Shown here piece after piece: positions 9,580 to 17,935 of a DNA stretch of 64,000 nucleotides; the stretch's first letter is position 1; each line of letters opens with the position of its first letter. Source of the stretch: UBA11663 sp049616325 (lineage in GTDB: Bacteria > Bacteroidota > Bacteroidia > Flavobacteriales_D > Sanyastnellaceae); contig JBMZHG010000007.1 in the NCBI GenBank assembly GCA_049616325.1, forward strand, positions 16,941-80,940. Reading direction: 5' to 3'. The position numbers and the translations under genes were made by a program. The notes beneath the pieces were generated by a model, which was not told where the DNA came from, searched no databases, and saw only the letters and a program-made list of their open reading frames with translations.

Positions 9580-9587
9580 TAGATTCG
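9580..9587 (+). promoter_or_regulatory. -7 element 4 nt before the carboxylase beta-subunit gene
   Basis: TAGATTCG, then CGTC and the ATG at 9592. Confidence 0.5.
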
Positions 9588-9591
9588 CGTC

Positions 9592-11133
9592 ATGCAGCAT
9601 CCCACGGAACGTTTGGAAGCGATGCGCGCGGAGGCCCTCAAAGGGGGTGGAGAAGCGCGGATTGAAGCACAACACGGCAAGGGCAAGTTGACCGCCCGCG
9701 AACGCCTTCAGCTCCTGCTCGACCCTGGCACGTTCCAGGAGTTGGGGCAGTTGGTGACGCACCGGTCGACGAATTTTGGGCTCGACAAGCAGAAGTTCCT
9801 TGGCGACGGCGTGGTGACGGGCTACGGCAAGGTCAACGGCCGCCTCGTGTACGTGTTCTCGCAGGACTTCACGGTGCTGGGCGGATCACTCGCCGAAGCT
9901 CACGCCCAAAAAATCTGCAAAGTCATGGACATGGCGCTTCAGAATGGGGCACCGGTCATTGGCCTCAACGACAGCGGGGGAGCGCGCATCCAAGAAGGGG
10001 TGGTCAGCCTTGGGGGGTACGCGGACATTTTCCACCGCAACGTGAAGGCCAGCGGCGTCGTTCCTCAGCTGTCCCTCATCCTGGGCCCGTGCGCGGGAGG
10101 TGCGGTGTATTCACCTGCCCTCACCGACTTCATCTTCATGGCGGAAGGCACGTCCTACATGTTCGTGACTGGGCCTAATGTCGTCAAGACGGTGACTCAC
10201 GAAGAGGTGACGTCCGAGGAGCTCGGGGGCGCCAGCACGCACGCGAGCAAGTCCGGAGTCACCCACTTCACGGCGGCCAACGAGGCTCTCGTCATCGAGC
10301 AAGCCAAGAAGGTCCTGTCCTTCTTGCCCCAAAACTGCGAAGAAGACCCTGCCCGCCTCGCCTACCAAGCCGGCGACGAGAGCCGCCCCAAGCTCGACAG
10401 CCTCGTGCCGGAAAGCGCCCAGCAACCCTACGACATCCGGGATGCGGTGACGGAGATCCTCGACGCCGACTCCTTCCTTGAAGTTCAGCCGGACTACGCG
10501 GAAAACATTGTGGTCGGCTTCGGACGCCTCGGGGGCCGAAGCGTCGGCGTCGTCGCCAACCAGCCGGCCTTCCTCGCGGGTGTGCTGGACAACGATGCCT
10601 CGGTCAAGGCGGCCCGCTTCGTGCGTACCTGCGACGCGTTTAACGTGCCGCTCGTCGTCCTCGAGGACGTGCCCGGCTTCCTGCCCGGCACCGACCAAGA
10701 ATGGAACGGCATCATCACCAACGGCGCGAAGCTCCTTTACGCGTTCAGCGAAGCCACCGTGCCGCGCATCACGGTCATCACCCGCAAGGCTTACGGCGGC
10801 GCGTACGACGTGATGAACTCGCGACACATCGGCGCCGACCTCGTCCTCGCCTGGCCCACCGCCGAAATCGCGGTCATGGGCGCCAAGGGCGCGGCCGAAA
10901 TCATCTTCCGCAAGGAGATTGCCGCGGCAGACGACCCCGCAGCCAAACTCGCTGAAAAGGAAGCCGAGTACGCCGAACTCTTCGCCCACCCGTACAACGC
11001 GGCCAGCCGCGGCTACGTGGACGAAGTCATCCACCCTCGGGACACCCGTGCCAAGTTGCTCGACGCGTTCCAAATGCTCGAGAACAAGGCCATCAAACCT
11101 CCGCGAAAAAAGCACAGCAACATCCCGCTTTGA
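9592..11133 (+). CDS. Acyl-CoA (propionyl-CoA type) carboxylase beta subunit
   Basis: A carboxyltransferase subunit of 513 residues, the usual length for PccB/AccD-type beta chains. It transfers CO2 from carboxybiotin to an acyl-CoA. The N-terminal half carries the acyl-CoA side motifs (GGSLAEAHAQKIC, NDSGGARIQEGVVSLGGY, GPCAGGAVYSPALTDFIFM). The C-terminal half carries the biotin side (FVRTCDAFNVPLVVLEDVPG, AYGGAYDVMNSRHIGADL). No biotin carboxylase or carrier subunit is encoded nearby, so it must partner with subunits encoded elsewhere. Propionyl-CoA is the likeliest substrate in Bacteroidota, but the substrate cannot be fixed from sequence alone. A strong hairpin terminator follows, and TAGATTCG stands exactly 4 nt before the ATG. 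Confidence 0.95.
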   Translation: MQHPTERLEAMRAEALKGGGEARIEAQHGKGKLTARERLQLLLDPGTFQELGQLVTHRSTNFGLDKQKFLGDGVVTGYGKVNGRLVYVFSQDFTVLGGSLAEAHAQKICKVMDMALQNGAPVIGLNDSGGARIQEGVVSLGGYADIFHRNVKASGVVPQLSLILGPCAGGAVYSPALTDFIFMAEGTSYMFVTGPNVVKTVTHEEVTSEELGGASTHASKSGVTHFTAANEALVIEQAKKVLSFLPQNCEEDPARLAYQAGDESRPKLDSLVPESAQQPYDIRDAVTEILDADSFLEVQPDYAENIVVGFGRLGGRSVGVVANQPAFLAGVLDNDASVKAARFVRTCDAFNVPLVVLEDVPGFLPGTDQEWNGIITNGAKLLYAFSEATVPRITVITRKAYGGAYDVMNSRHIGADLVLAWPTAEIAVMGAKGAAEIIFRKEIAAADDPAAKLAEKEAEYAELFAHPYNAASRGYVDEVIHPRDTRAKLLDAFQMLENKAIKPPRKKHSNIPL

Positions 11134-11177
11134 CGTCACGCGTCAGGTGAGAAACCTCTGCCGAAACCGAACCCAAC

Positions 11178-11214
11178 AAAAAAGCGAAGCACTCCGAGGA
11201 GCCTTCGCTTTTTT
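11178..11214 (+). terminator. Rho-independent terminator, probably bidirectional
   Basis: A near-perfect hairpin: AAAAAAGCGAAG pairs with CTTCGCTTTTTT, and the inner bases CTCC/GGAG extend the stem. It lies between the convergent carboxylase gene (plus) and the thioredoxin-like gene (minus). The A-run and T-run on both flanks would let it act in both directions. Confidence 0.9.
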
Positions 11215-11234
11215 CATGTGGCGTGCTGCCAAAC

Positions 11235-11861
11235 TTACTTCGACACGCGCTTGATCGAGCAGCCGACGGCTTTGGTCTCCGCCTTCTTGATTTTTTTGCC
11301 TTCTGCCATGCGCGCCATGGCCTCCTCGAGGTAACGCTCGGTGACCTCTTCGGCGCGGTTGACGTTGTCGTCGATGGAACCGCGGTAGGCCAGCTCAAGG
11401 GCGCTGTTGAACAGGTACACGTGGGGCGTCGTACGTGCTCCACAGGCGTTGGCGAGCTTGGAGCCTTCGTCCACCACGTAAGGCATGGCGTACGCCGCGT
11501 CGCGAGCGTGGTTTTTCATGGCGGTGAAGCTGTCGTCTCCTTCGCGCTTGGCTTCGTTGCTGTTGACCAGCACCATGCCAATCTTCAAGGACTCGGCAAG
11601 TTCAGCGAGGCCGTTGTAGCGGCCTTCCCAGCCCTCGGTTTTGCTGCCGTTGCCTACCACAAAGGGGCAGGTGTTGCAAGAGAAAACGACGAGCAAGCCG
11701 TTGGCCTCTGCCAAGCTGCCGAGGGTGTGGTTGGTGCCGTCTACACCCAACATTGGGGCGGTGGACATGGGGGCTTTTTCGCCGAGGGCGAGTTCTTGGC
11801 CAAGCATCGGGCTGGCAGCCAAAGCCACCGTGGCCACGAGGGAAAGAAGAATGGATTTCAT
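11235..11861 (-). CDS. Exported thioredoxin-like (peroxiredoxin-fold) protein
   Basis: A 208-residue protein with a signal peptide (MKSILLSLVATVALAASPMLGQ), so it should work in the periplasm. The AhpC/TSA-type thioredoxin fold carries a CxxC site in FSCNTCPFV near residues 58-64. A further cysteine sits in the C-terminal tail (TKAVGCSIKR). Long family members with this CNTCPF...AVGCSIK pattern are common in Bacteroidota, but their partner is not known. The cis-Pro loop appears as ARTTPHVYLF. It follows queA with a 27-base gap. A TAACTTCA box overlaps the queA stop codon 22 nt before the ATG. Confidence 0.88.
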   Translation of the reverse strand: MKSILLSLVATVALAASPMLGQELALGEKAPMSTAPMLGVDGTNHTLGSLAEANGLLVVFSCNTCPFVVGNGSKTEGWEGRYNGLAELAESLKIGMVLVNSNEAKREGDDSFTAMKNHARDAAYAMPYVVDEGSKLANACGARTTPHVYLFNSALELAYRGSIDDNVNRAEEVTERYLEEAMARMAEGKKIKKAETKAVGCSIKRVSK

Positions 11862-11888
11862 GGAATTGTGTGTTGCGTTGGGATGAAG

Positions 11889-12953
11889 TTACAGCACCAG
11901 CAGGGCATCGCCGTACGCGAAGAAGCGGTACTTCTCTTTGATGGCCTCGTGGTAAGCTTCCATGGTCAACTCGTGTCCGGCAAATGCCGAAGTGGTCATC
12001 AGGAGCGTGCTCTGAGGCGTGTGAAAATTGGTGATCAAAGCGTCGGCGATCTGGAAGTCAAACTTGGGGTAGATGAACCGGTTCGTCCAGCCCTTGAACG
12101 GCTTCACCGTTTGGGTCGTGCTCACGGACGTTTCCAAACCGCGAAGCGCCGTCGTGCCGACCGCCACCACGCGCTTGCCGCCTTCGATTCCGCGGTTGAC
12201 GATGCTGGCGCATTTTTCGTTGATGGTCAACTCTTCGCTGTCCACCTTGTGCTTGCTCAGATCTTCCACCTCCACTTCACGGAAAGTGCCCAACCCGATG
12301 TGCAAGGTCAAAAACGCCATGTCAATGCCCTTGATTTCAAGGCGCTTCAACAAATTCTTAGAAAAGTGCAACCCCGCGGTTGGCACGGCCACGGCTCCTT
12401 CCTCCGACGCGTAGATCGTTTGGAAACGGTCGCGGTCTTCGGGCTCTGCGTCGCGGGTCATGTAGCGGGGGAGCGGGGTTTGGCCCAGTTGATGCACGGT
12501 TTGCATGAACTCCTCGTGCGTTCCGTTGAACAGGAACCTCAGGGTTCGGCCACGTGACGTCGTGTTGTCGATGACTTCGGCCACGAGCTCGTCGTTCTCG
12601 CCAAAGTAGAGTTTGTTGCCAATCCGAATCTTCCGCGCGGGATCCACAAGCACGTCCCAAAGCAGGCTCTCGCGGTTCAGTTCGCGCAGCAAGAACACTT
12701 CGATGACGGCGCCGGTTTTCTCCTTGTTGCCATACATCTTGGCGGGAAACACCTTGGTGTTGTTGGCCACGAACACGTCGCCTTCGTCAAAGATGTCCAC
12801 GACGTCCTTGAACATGCGGTGCTCAAACTTGCCCGTGTCTCGGTGAATGATCATCAACCGGCTGTCGTCGCGGTTGTCGAGGGGGTACTGAGCTACGAGT
12901 TCTTCCGGCACGTCGTACCGAAATTGAGAGAGCTTCATGCGTTGCATCGCCAT
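11889..12953 (-). CDS. queA: tRNA preQ1(34) S-adenosylmethionine ribosyltransferase-isomerase
   Basis: QueA builds epoxyqueuosine on tRNA by transferring and isomerising the ribosyl group of S-adenosylmethionine onto preQ1 at position 34. The 354 residues cover the family from MKLSQFRYDVPEELVAQYPL to the end, including the internal motif TAGLHFSKNLL. Most family members start at the MKLS methionine (base 12938); the ATG at 12953 adds five residues (MAMQR). I keep the longer start but regard 12938 as equally likely. No other queuosine gene is in the window. The thioredoxin-like gene follows on the same strand. Confidence 0.96.
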   Translation of the reverse strand: MAMQRMKLSQFRYDVPEELVAQYPLDNRDDSRLMIIHRDTGKFEHRMFKDVVDIFDEGDVFVANNTKVFPAKMYGNKEKTGAVIEVFLLRELNRESLLWDVLVDPARKIRIGNKLYFGENDELVAEVIDNTTSRGRTLRFLFNGTHEEFMQTVHQLGQTPLPRYMTRDAEPEDRDRFQTIYASEEGAVAVPTAGLHFSKNLLKRLEIKGIDMAFLTLHIGLGTFREVEVEDLSKHKVDSEELTINEKCASIVNRGIEGGKRVVAVGTTALRGLETSVSTTQTVKPFKGWTNRFIYPKFDFQIADALITNFHTPQSTLLMTTSAFAGHELTMEAYHEAIKEKYRFFAYGDALLVL

Positions 12954-13076
12954 GTCTGCAGGGGTTGGGAGGTGAGCGGTTCAAAGACCCGTAAAGGGCG
13001 CTTCCTTACAGGGCGCGCGAAAATAGCCCAAAACACCATTCATGTCAAGCCCTGACGGCACGAAAGCCGCACGAGT

Positions 13077-13844
13077 TCAGGCGTTTGGGGTGCGGTCGTT
13101 CAACCGCGCCACGAGGTCTTCGACGGTCCAGGCGTGGTCGACGTGGAAGTCGCCGCTCGAGACGCGGCACAGCGCCGTCAAGGTGCCCCCGACTCCGAGT
13201 GCGTCGCCGAGGTCGCGCGCGAGCGACCGGATGTACGTGCCCTTGCTGCAGCGGATGGTCACGTCCGCGTCGAGGACGGGGTGGCCGTCGACCTCGGCGG
13301 GGGTCAGGCCGTCGATGCGGAACTCCGTCACGGTGACGGTCGAGGTGCGGAGCTGGATGTCCGCGCCTTTCCGTGCCGCGTTGTAAGCCCTCACGCCATC
13401 CACTTTTTTAGCACTGAAGAGGGGTGGTCGTTGCTCGAGGGTGCCGGTCAACGTGTCGGCGGCCTGGCCCACGTCTTCGCCGGCAAGGCGGAGGACGCGC
13501 TCGGGGTCTTCGGCCCAGCGATCGACCGCCGTCTCCGCGTCCAGGGATGGGGTGTGCGCCCCGAGCCGAATCGTGGCCGTGTAGACTTTTTCCTGGGCTT
13601 GAAGCGTGTCAATCGTTTTGGTCGCACGGCCGCAACACACCACCAAGACACCCGTGGCGAGTGGGTCCAGCGTCCCCGCATGTCCGACCTTAATTTTCTT
13701 CGCACGGGTGAAGCCGCGAAGCGCGTATCGAAGCTTGTTGACCACGTCGAACGACGTCCAAGTCAGGGGTTTGTCAACCACCATTACTTGGCCTTCGAGA
13801 AAAGCTTCAGGGTGGTCAAACGGGAGAGAGTGCGGGGAAGACAT
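13077..13844 (-). CDS. truB: tRNA pseudouridine(55) synthase
   Basis: TruB converts U55 of tRNA to pseudouridine. The protein is 255 residues from the ATG at 13844 (MSSPHSLPFDHPEAF), which fits the family. The open frame extends further upstream, but that extension has no family similarity. The motifs DKPLTWTSFDVVNKLRY and GHAGTLDPLATGVLVV, with the catalytic Asp, are intact, as are the later LEQRPPLFSAKKVDG and SKGTYIRSLARDLG. TACCTTCG, a good -7 element, lies 25 nt before this start, which supports the choice. Confidence 0.95.
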   Translation of the reverse strand: MSSPHSLPFDHPEAFLEGQVMVVDKPLTWTSFDVVNKLRYALRGFTRAKKIKVGHAGTLDPLATGVLVVCCGRATKTIDTLQAQEKVYTATIRLGAHTPSLDAETAVDRWAEDPERVLRLAGEDVGQAADTLTGTLEQRPPLFSAKKVDGVRAYNAARKGADIQLRTSTVTVTEFRIDGLTPAEVDGHPVLDADVTIRCSKGTYIRSLARDLGDALGVGGTLTALCRVSSGDFHVDHAWTVEDLVARLNDRTPNA

Positions 13845-13869
13845 CGGCGGTGTTCGAGGGGGACAATCG

Positions 13870-13877
13870 CGAAGGTA
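13870..13877 (-). promoter_or_regulatory. -7 promoter element of truB
   Basis: Reads TACCTTCG on the minus strand, matching TAnnTT(T/C)G, 25 nt upstream of the chosen truB ATG. Confidence 0.5.
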
Positions 13878-13983
13878 GGAAGGCGGTTGTCGCGCGAAAA
13901 ATGGCCGTTGTAACCTTTTGGTTGTGAAGAACGTAGAGAGTAGGTGTTGCATCTACGTAACGTTTTGTTTACATTAGCTTAAC

Positions 13984-14592
13984 ATGAGCACCACCTCACA
14001 TCTTCGCACATGGCTCGCCAGCCTGCTCCTTTTGGGAGGCTCGGCTGCTTCCGCGCAAGGCCCTGTTTCCAAGGGCTGGGGCGTGGGTGTGGATGCTTCT
14101 CGTGCCCTTGGAGGACATGCGGTGGTTCACGTGGAGCACGCACAATCCGCGGAGTGGTTGTGGCAAGTTTCGGCGGGAACGTACGTTGGGACCCCTTCCG
14201 GAAACCAAGCGTGTTGGAAAGGTCTCAAGGGAGATGTGCTCAGCGGTTCCTTGGTGTCGGTGGGTTCGTTGGTGTACCCTGCCCAGGATCACAAACTTGG
14301 CGCAGCGTGGTTTTTGGGGGCGGACCTGACGCGAGAGAGCTACCGAATTCAGCGCGCTGCCTCGGACATCACACCCAACGGAAGTGCCACGTCCAACGTG
14401 CTCACCCAAACGCGAGAAGAAGCTCGCTTGATTGCGGGAGCGCAATGGGCGGTGGGAACGCATTTGGCGATTCGTGCCCACGTGGGCATGGGCGTGGTTC
14501 GCGACCGGTTGTCGTCACGCTTTGTGGGGGAAGAAGTCAATTCCCTGCCGATGGCTCGCCCGGGAGGGCTGTCTCTGCTTTGGCGCTGGTAA
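13984..14592 (+). CDS. Small exported protein, possible outer-membrane beta-barrel
   Basis: A 202-residue protein with a signal peptide (MSTTSHLRTWLASLLLLGGS, cleavage after SAQ). The mature part alternates polar and hydrophobic residues in short glycine-rich strands and ends with an aromatic residue (SLLWRW), as outer-membrane barrels do. I do not recognise a named family. The last 56 bases overlap the 3' end of mfd on the opposite strand. The intergenic region in front of it has a 7-bp inverted repeat (ACGTAGA, 14 nt, TCTACGT at 13931-13958), which may be an operator. The best -7 candidate (TAGCTTAA) is weak. Confidence 0.7.
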   Translation: MSTTSHLRTWLASLLLLGGSAASAQGPVSKGWGVGVDASRALGGHAVVHVEHAQSAEWLWQVSAGTYVGTPSGNQACWKGLKGDVLSGSLVSVGSLVYPAQDHKLGAAWFLGADLTRESYRIQRAASDITPNGSATSNVLTQTREEARLIAGAQWAVGTHLAIRAHVGMGVVRDRLSSRFVGEEVNSLPMARPGGLSLLWRW

Positions 14593-17500
14593 GCTCCGCG
14601 GCCTGATCTGCCGTCATGCCAGCGATGTCCTCGAAGATGGCGAGGGCTTGCAGCACCGTCTCCACCTTGTCAATTTTCAAACGCAACCCCCCGTTCCGCT
14701 GGTACATGCTGGCGTCTTTGGCGTGGTTCTTCAAGTAGTCTAGCACGCGCGCAAACGTGGCGCCTTGGTAGTAAGCGCTGTCCTCGTCGGACACAAACGC
14801 CGCGATGAGCTTCCCGCTTTTGAGCACGAGCTTTTCCATGCCGAGCAGCTGAGCCACCCACCTGAGGCGGATGGTGCCGAGCAGCTCTTCGGTTTCGTCA
14901 GGAAGGGGCCCAAACCGGTCTTCGAGGCGGTTTCGGAAGCCCTGCAAGTCGGAGGCGTTGTTCAGGTTGTCGAGCTCGCGGTACAACGAAATCCGCTCGG
15001 GGATGTCGCTGACGTAGTGGTCGGGGATGAGCAAACTCAGGTCGGTTTCCAGCACCGTTTCTTCAACGTACTTCCCGGTCTCTGCTTGCTCGGCCTCCAT
15101 GAGGTCTTTGAACTTTTCTTCCTTCAATTCCTTCACCGCCTCGGCCAGGATGCGTTGGTACATGTCGAAGCCCAGGTCGTTGATGAACCCGCTCTGTTCC
15201 GCGCCGAGGAGGTCTCCCGCGCCGCGGATGTCGAGGTCGCGCATGGCGATTTGCATGCCGGAGCCGAGGTCCGAGAATTGTTCGAGGGCCTGAAGTCGTT
15301 TGCGCGATTCCGCCGGGAGGGCGCTCAGGGGAGGCGCCATGAGGTAGCAGAAGGCCTTGCGGTTGGAGCGCCCGACCCGTCCCCGCAATTGGTGGAGGTC
15401 GCTGAGCCCAAACTTGTGCGCCTCGTTGATCAGCATCGTGTTGGCGTTCGAGATGTCGATCCCGCTTTCGATGATGGTGGTCGCCACCAACACGTCGAAT
15501 GCGCCGTCGATGAACCGTGCCATCACGTCTTCGAGGTCTTTGCCTTCCATTTGGCCGTGGCCGATGCCCACGCGCGCGTCGGGAACGAGGCGCTGGATCA
15601 TGCCCGCCACTTCTTGGATATTGCCGACCCGGTTGTGCACAAAGTACGCCTGCCCACCCCGGCTGAGCTCGTAGGCGATGGCGTCCCGGATGACCTCTTC
15701 GTTGAAGCCCGTGATGACGGTGTCGACCGGGTGCCGGTTGGGCGGCGGAGTGCGGATGATGCTCAAGTCGCGCGCCCCCATCAGGGAGAACTGCAACGTT
15801 CTTGGAATCGGCGTCGCCGTGAGGGTCAGTGTGTCGACGTTGGCCTTGAGCGTCTTGAGTTTGTCCTTGACGCCCACCCCAAACTTCTGCTCTTCGTCGA
15901 TCACCAGCAACCCCAAATCCTTGAATTTCACGCGCTTCCCGACCAGCGCGTGCGTGCCGACGAGAATGTCCACTTCGCCGGCCTCCACGCGTTTCAGGGT
16001 CTCGGTCAAGGTCTTGCCGGTCTTGAAGCGGTTGATGTATTCCACGGTGACAGGGAAGTCGCGCAGGCGTCGAGTGAAGCTCTTGTAGTGCTGCATGGAC
16101 AAGATGGTGGTCGGCACGAGCACGGCCACCTGTTTCCCGTCGCAGGCTGCCCGAAAGGCCGCCCGAATCGCGATTTCCGTTTTCCCGAAGCCCACGTCTC
16201 CGCACACGAGGCGGTCCATGGGGGTGGACTTGAGCATGTCGTCGCGCACGGCTTGGGTGGCTGCGTTTTGGTCTGGGGTGTCCTCGTACATGAAGCTCGC
16301 TTCCAGGGCGTGCTGCAAGTACCCGTCTTCGGGGTAGGCGTGGCCAGGTGCAGACTTCCGCTTGGCGTAGAGTTGAAGGAGGTCGTAGGCGATTTGCTTG
16401 ACGCGGCCCTTGGTTTTTTGCTTGGTTTTCGCCCAGGTGTTGGTGCCAAGCTTGTTGATTTTGGGCTGGGTGCCTTCCTTGCTGCTGTACTTCGAAATGC
16501 GGTGCAGGCTGTGGATGCTCACGTAGAGCACGTCTCCGCCGCGGTAGGTCAAGCGGATGGCCTCTTNNNNNNNNNNAAAGTCGCCCACTTCGAGTGACAT
16601 CAGTTCCTTGATGGTCAAGGCCTCTTTGTTCTTGCGGAAGCCTTCCTTCAGGCGGAAGCGGTGGTAGCGCTCAAACAACTGGTGGTCGGTGTAGACCAAC
16701 ATCTTGAGTTCCTTGTCCACGAACCCCTCGCTGAGCTCCATCGGAATGGGCTTGTACGGCACGGGCTCCTCGCCCTCTTCAAGGCGGTCGTGGAAGACGT
16801 CATGAAGGCGTTCGAGCTGGGTAGCTTGGCCGCTGACAACGACGTTCACGTAGCCGTTTTTGTGGTTGGACCGCAGGTTGGAAGCGATCAGGTCAAACTG
16901 CTTGTTGAAGGCGGGTTGGGCAGACATCCCGTACTTCAGGATCATCCGGTTGGCCCACGTCGTGCCGCCCCCAAACTCCACGACCGAGAAGGGTTCGAGC
17001 AACCCTTCGAGGTGCTCGCCGTCGAGGAACAGTTCTTCAGGTGGGGTGCGCTTGACTTCGCCGCTCAGGCGATCGAAGTGCGATCGCGCCCGTTCCATGG
17101 CCTTGTCGAGGCCAGCCTCACAGCGCTTGGCGTCGGCCATCCAAAGGACCGAGTTGGGGGGGAGGAAACTGAAGAACGGTTCGTGGGCTTCGTGGAGGCG
17201 GGAGTTGCCGACGTTGGGAACAACGGTGGCGCGCGTCATTTTGGCCACGCTCAACTGCGAGGTGGGGTCAAACTTCCGGATGGAGTCCACCTCGTCGCCG
17301 AAAAATTCGATGCGGTACGGGTGGTCGAAGCTGAAGGAGAAGATGTCGACGATGCCGCCGCGCATGCTGTACTGTCCTGGCTCGTAGACGAAGTCCACCT
17401 TCTCGAATTCGTAGGCCAAAAGCACCTCGTCGAGGAAATCCATGGTGTAGGATTCACCGAGGGAGATCGTGAAGGTTTGGTCGCTCAGCTCCTTTCGGGT

Positions 17501-17920
17501 GATGACTTGCTCGGCCAATGCTTCTGGGAAAGTGACGATGCACAACCCGTCTCGGCCCCCGTTGATCTCGTTCAGCACCTCTGCCCGCATCGCAATGTTG
17601 GCGTTCTCCACGGTCTCGGCCTCTGCGTAAGGCACGCGTGCGGAACGGGGATAGAACAGCACCGGCCTCGAATCCTCGAGCACGGCTTGCAGGTCGTTCA
17701 TGAAGTAGGCCGCTTGTTCCTTGTCGTCCAGCACAAACACGTGGTGCCGGGGGTTGCTCTGCTCGTCTTCGTGGCTTAAAAAACCCGCCGCGCTCAGCGG
17801 TACGGCCGAACCGACTGCCCCGTGCATTTCCACTTTCGTGCCCTGATTTGCGAGGGCACCGCGCAGCGACCCGTTTCGGGGGTCACGCACGTAGAATTGG
17901 AGGAGGTCAGCCGGCCGCAT
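14537..17920 (-). CDS. mfd: Transcription-repair coupling factor
   Basis: Mfd removes RNA polymerase stalled at DNA lesions and recruits UvrA. The frame reads as 1127 residues across a 10-N gap. In order it holds the UvrB-like N-terminal domains (about 1-350), the RNA-polymerase interaction (CarD-like) domain, the RecG-like helicase with Walker A (CGDVGFGKTEIAIRAAF) and DEEQ box (VIDEEQKFGVG), and the C-terminal TRCF domain. The gap falls inside the polymerase-interaction domain, between VGDF and EAIRLTYRGG. Homologues carry about two dozen residues there, so the true gap is longer than 10 bases. TAACTTTG lies 7 nt before the ATG, and its TAA is the stop codon of fbp. Confidence 0.97.
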   Translation of the reverse strand: MRPADLLQFYVRDPRNGSLRGALANQGTKVEMHGAVGSAVPLSAAGFLSHEDEQSNPRHHVFVLDDKEQAAYFMNDLQAVLEDSRPVLFYPRSARVPYAEAETVENANIAMRAEVLNEINGGRDGLCIVTFPEALAEQVITRKELSDQTFTISLGESYTMDFLDEVLLAYEFEKVDFVYEPGQYSMRGGIVDIFSFSFDHPYRIEFFGDEVDSIRKFDPTSQLSVAKMTRATVVPNVGNSRLHEAHEPFFSFLPPNSVLWMADAKRCEAGLDKAMERARSHFDRLSGEVKRTPPEELFLDGEHLEGLLEPFSVVEFGGGTTWANRMILKYGMSAQPAFNKQFDLIASNLRSNHKNGYVNVVVSGQATQLERLHDVFHDRLEEGEEPVPYKPIPMELSEGFVDKELKMLVYTDHQLFERYHRFRLKEGFRKNKEALTIKELMSLEVGDFXXXXEAIRLTYRGGDVLYVSIHSLHRISKYSSKEGTQPKINKLGTNTWAKTKQKTKGRVKQIAYDLLQLYAKRKSAPGHAYPEDGYLQHALEASFMYEDTPDQNAATQAVRDDMLKSTPMDRLVCGDVGFGKTEIAIRAAFRAACDGKQVAVLVPTTILSMQHYKSFTRRLRDFPVTVEYINRFKTGKTLTETLKRVEAGEVDILVGTHALVGKRVKFKDLGLLVIDEEQKFGVGVKDKLKTLKANVDTLTLTATPIPRTLQFSLMGARDLSIIRTPPPNRHPVDTVITGFNEEVIRDAIAYELSRGGQAYFVHNRVGNIQEVAGMIQRLVPDARVGIGHGQMEGKDLEDVMARFIDGAFDVLVATTIIESGIDISNANTMLINEAHKFGLSDLHQLRGRVGRSNRKAFCYLMAPPLSALPAESRKRLQALEQFSDLGSGMQIAMRDLDIRGAGDLLGAEQSGFINDLGFDMYQRILAEAVKELKEEKFKDLMEAEQAETGKYVEETVLETDLSLLIPDHYVSDIPERISLYRELDNLNNASDLQGFRNRLEDRFGPLPDETEELLGTIRLRWVAQLLGMEKLVLKSGKLIAAFVSDEDSAYYQGATFARVLDYLKNHAKDASMYQRNGGLRLKIDKVETVLQALAIFEDIAGMTADQAAELTSAKAETALPGEPSAGN
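16567..16576. other. Assembly gap (10 N) inside mfd
   Basis: Ten undetermined bases. The frame stays open on both sides, but family comparison suggests roughly 70-80 missing bases (the core of the polymerase-interaction domain), so 10 N is a placeholder. Confidence 0.95.
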
Positions 17921-17927
17921 GGCGCGG

Positions 17928-17935
17928 CAAAGTTA
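17928..17935 (-). promoter_or_regulatory. -7 promoter element of mfd, overlapping the fbp stop codon
   Basis: Perfect TAACTTTG on the minus strand, 7 nt before the mfd ATG. Its first three bases are the TAA stop codon of fbp. Confidence 0.6.
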
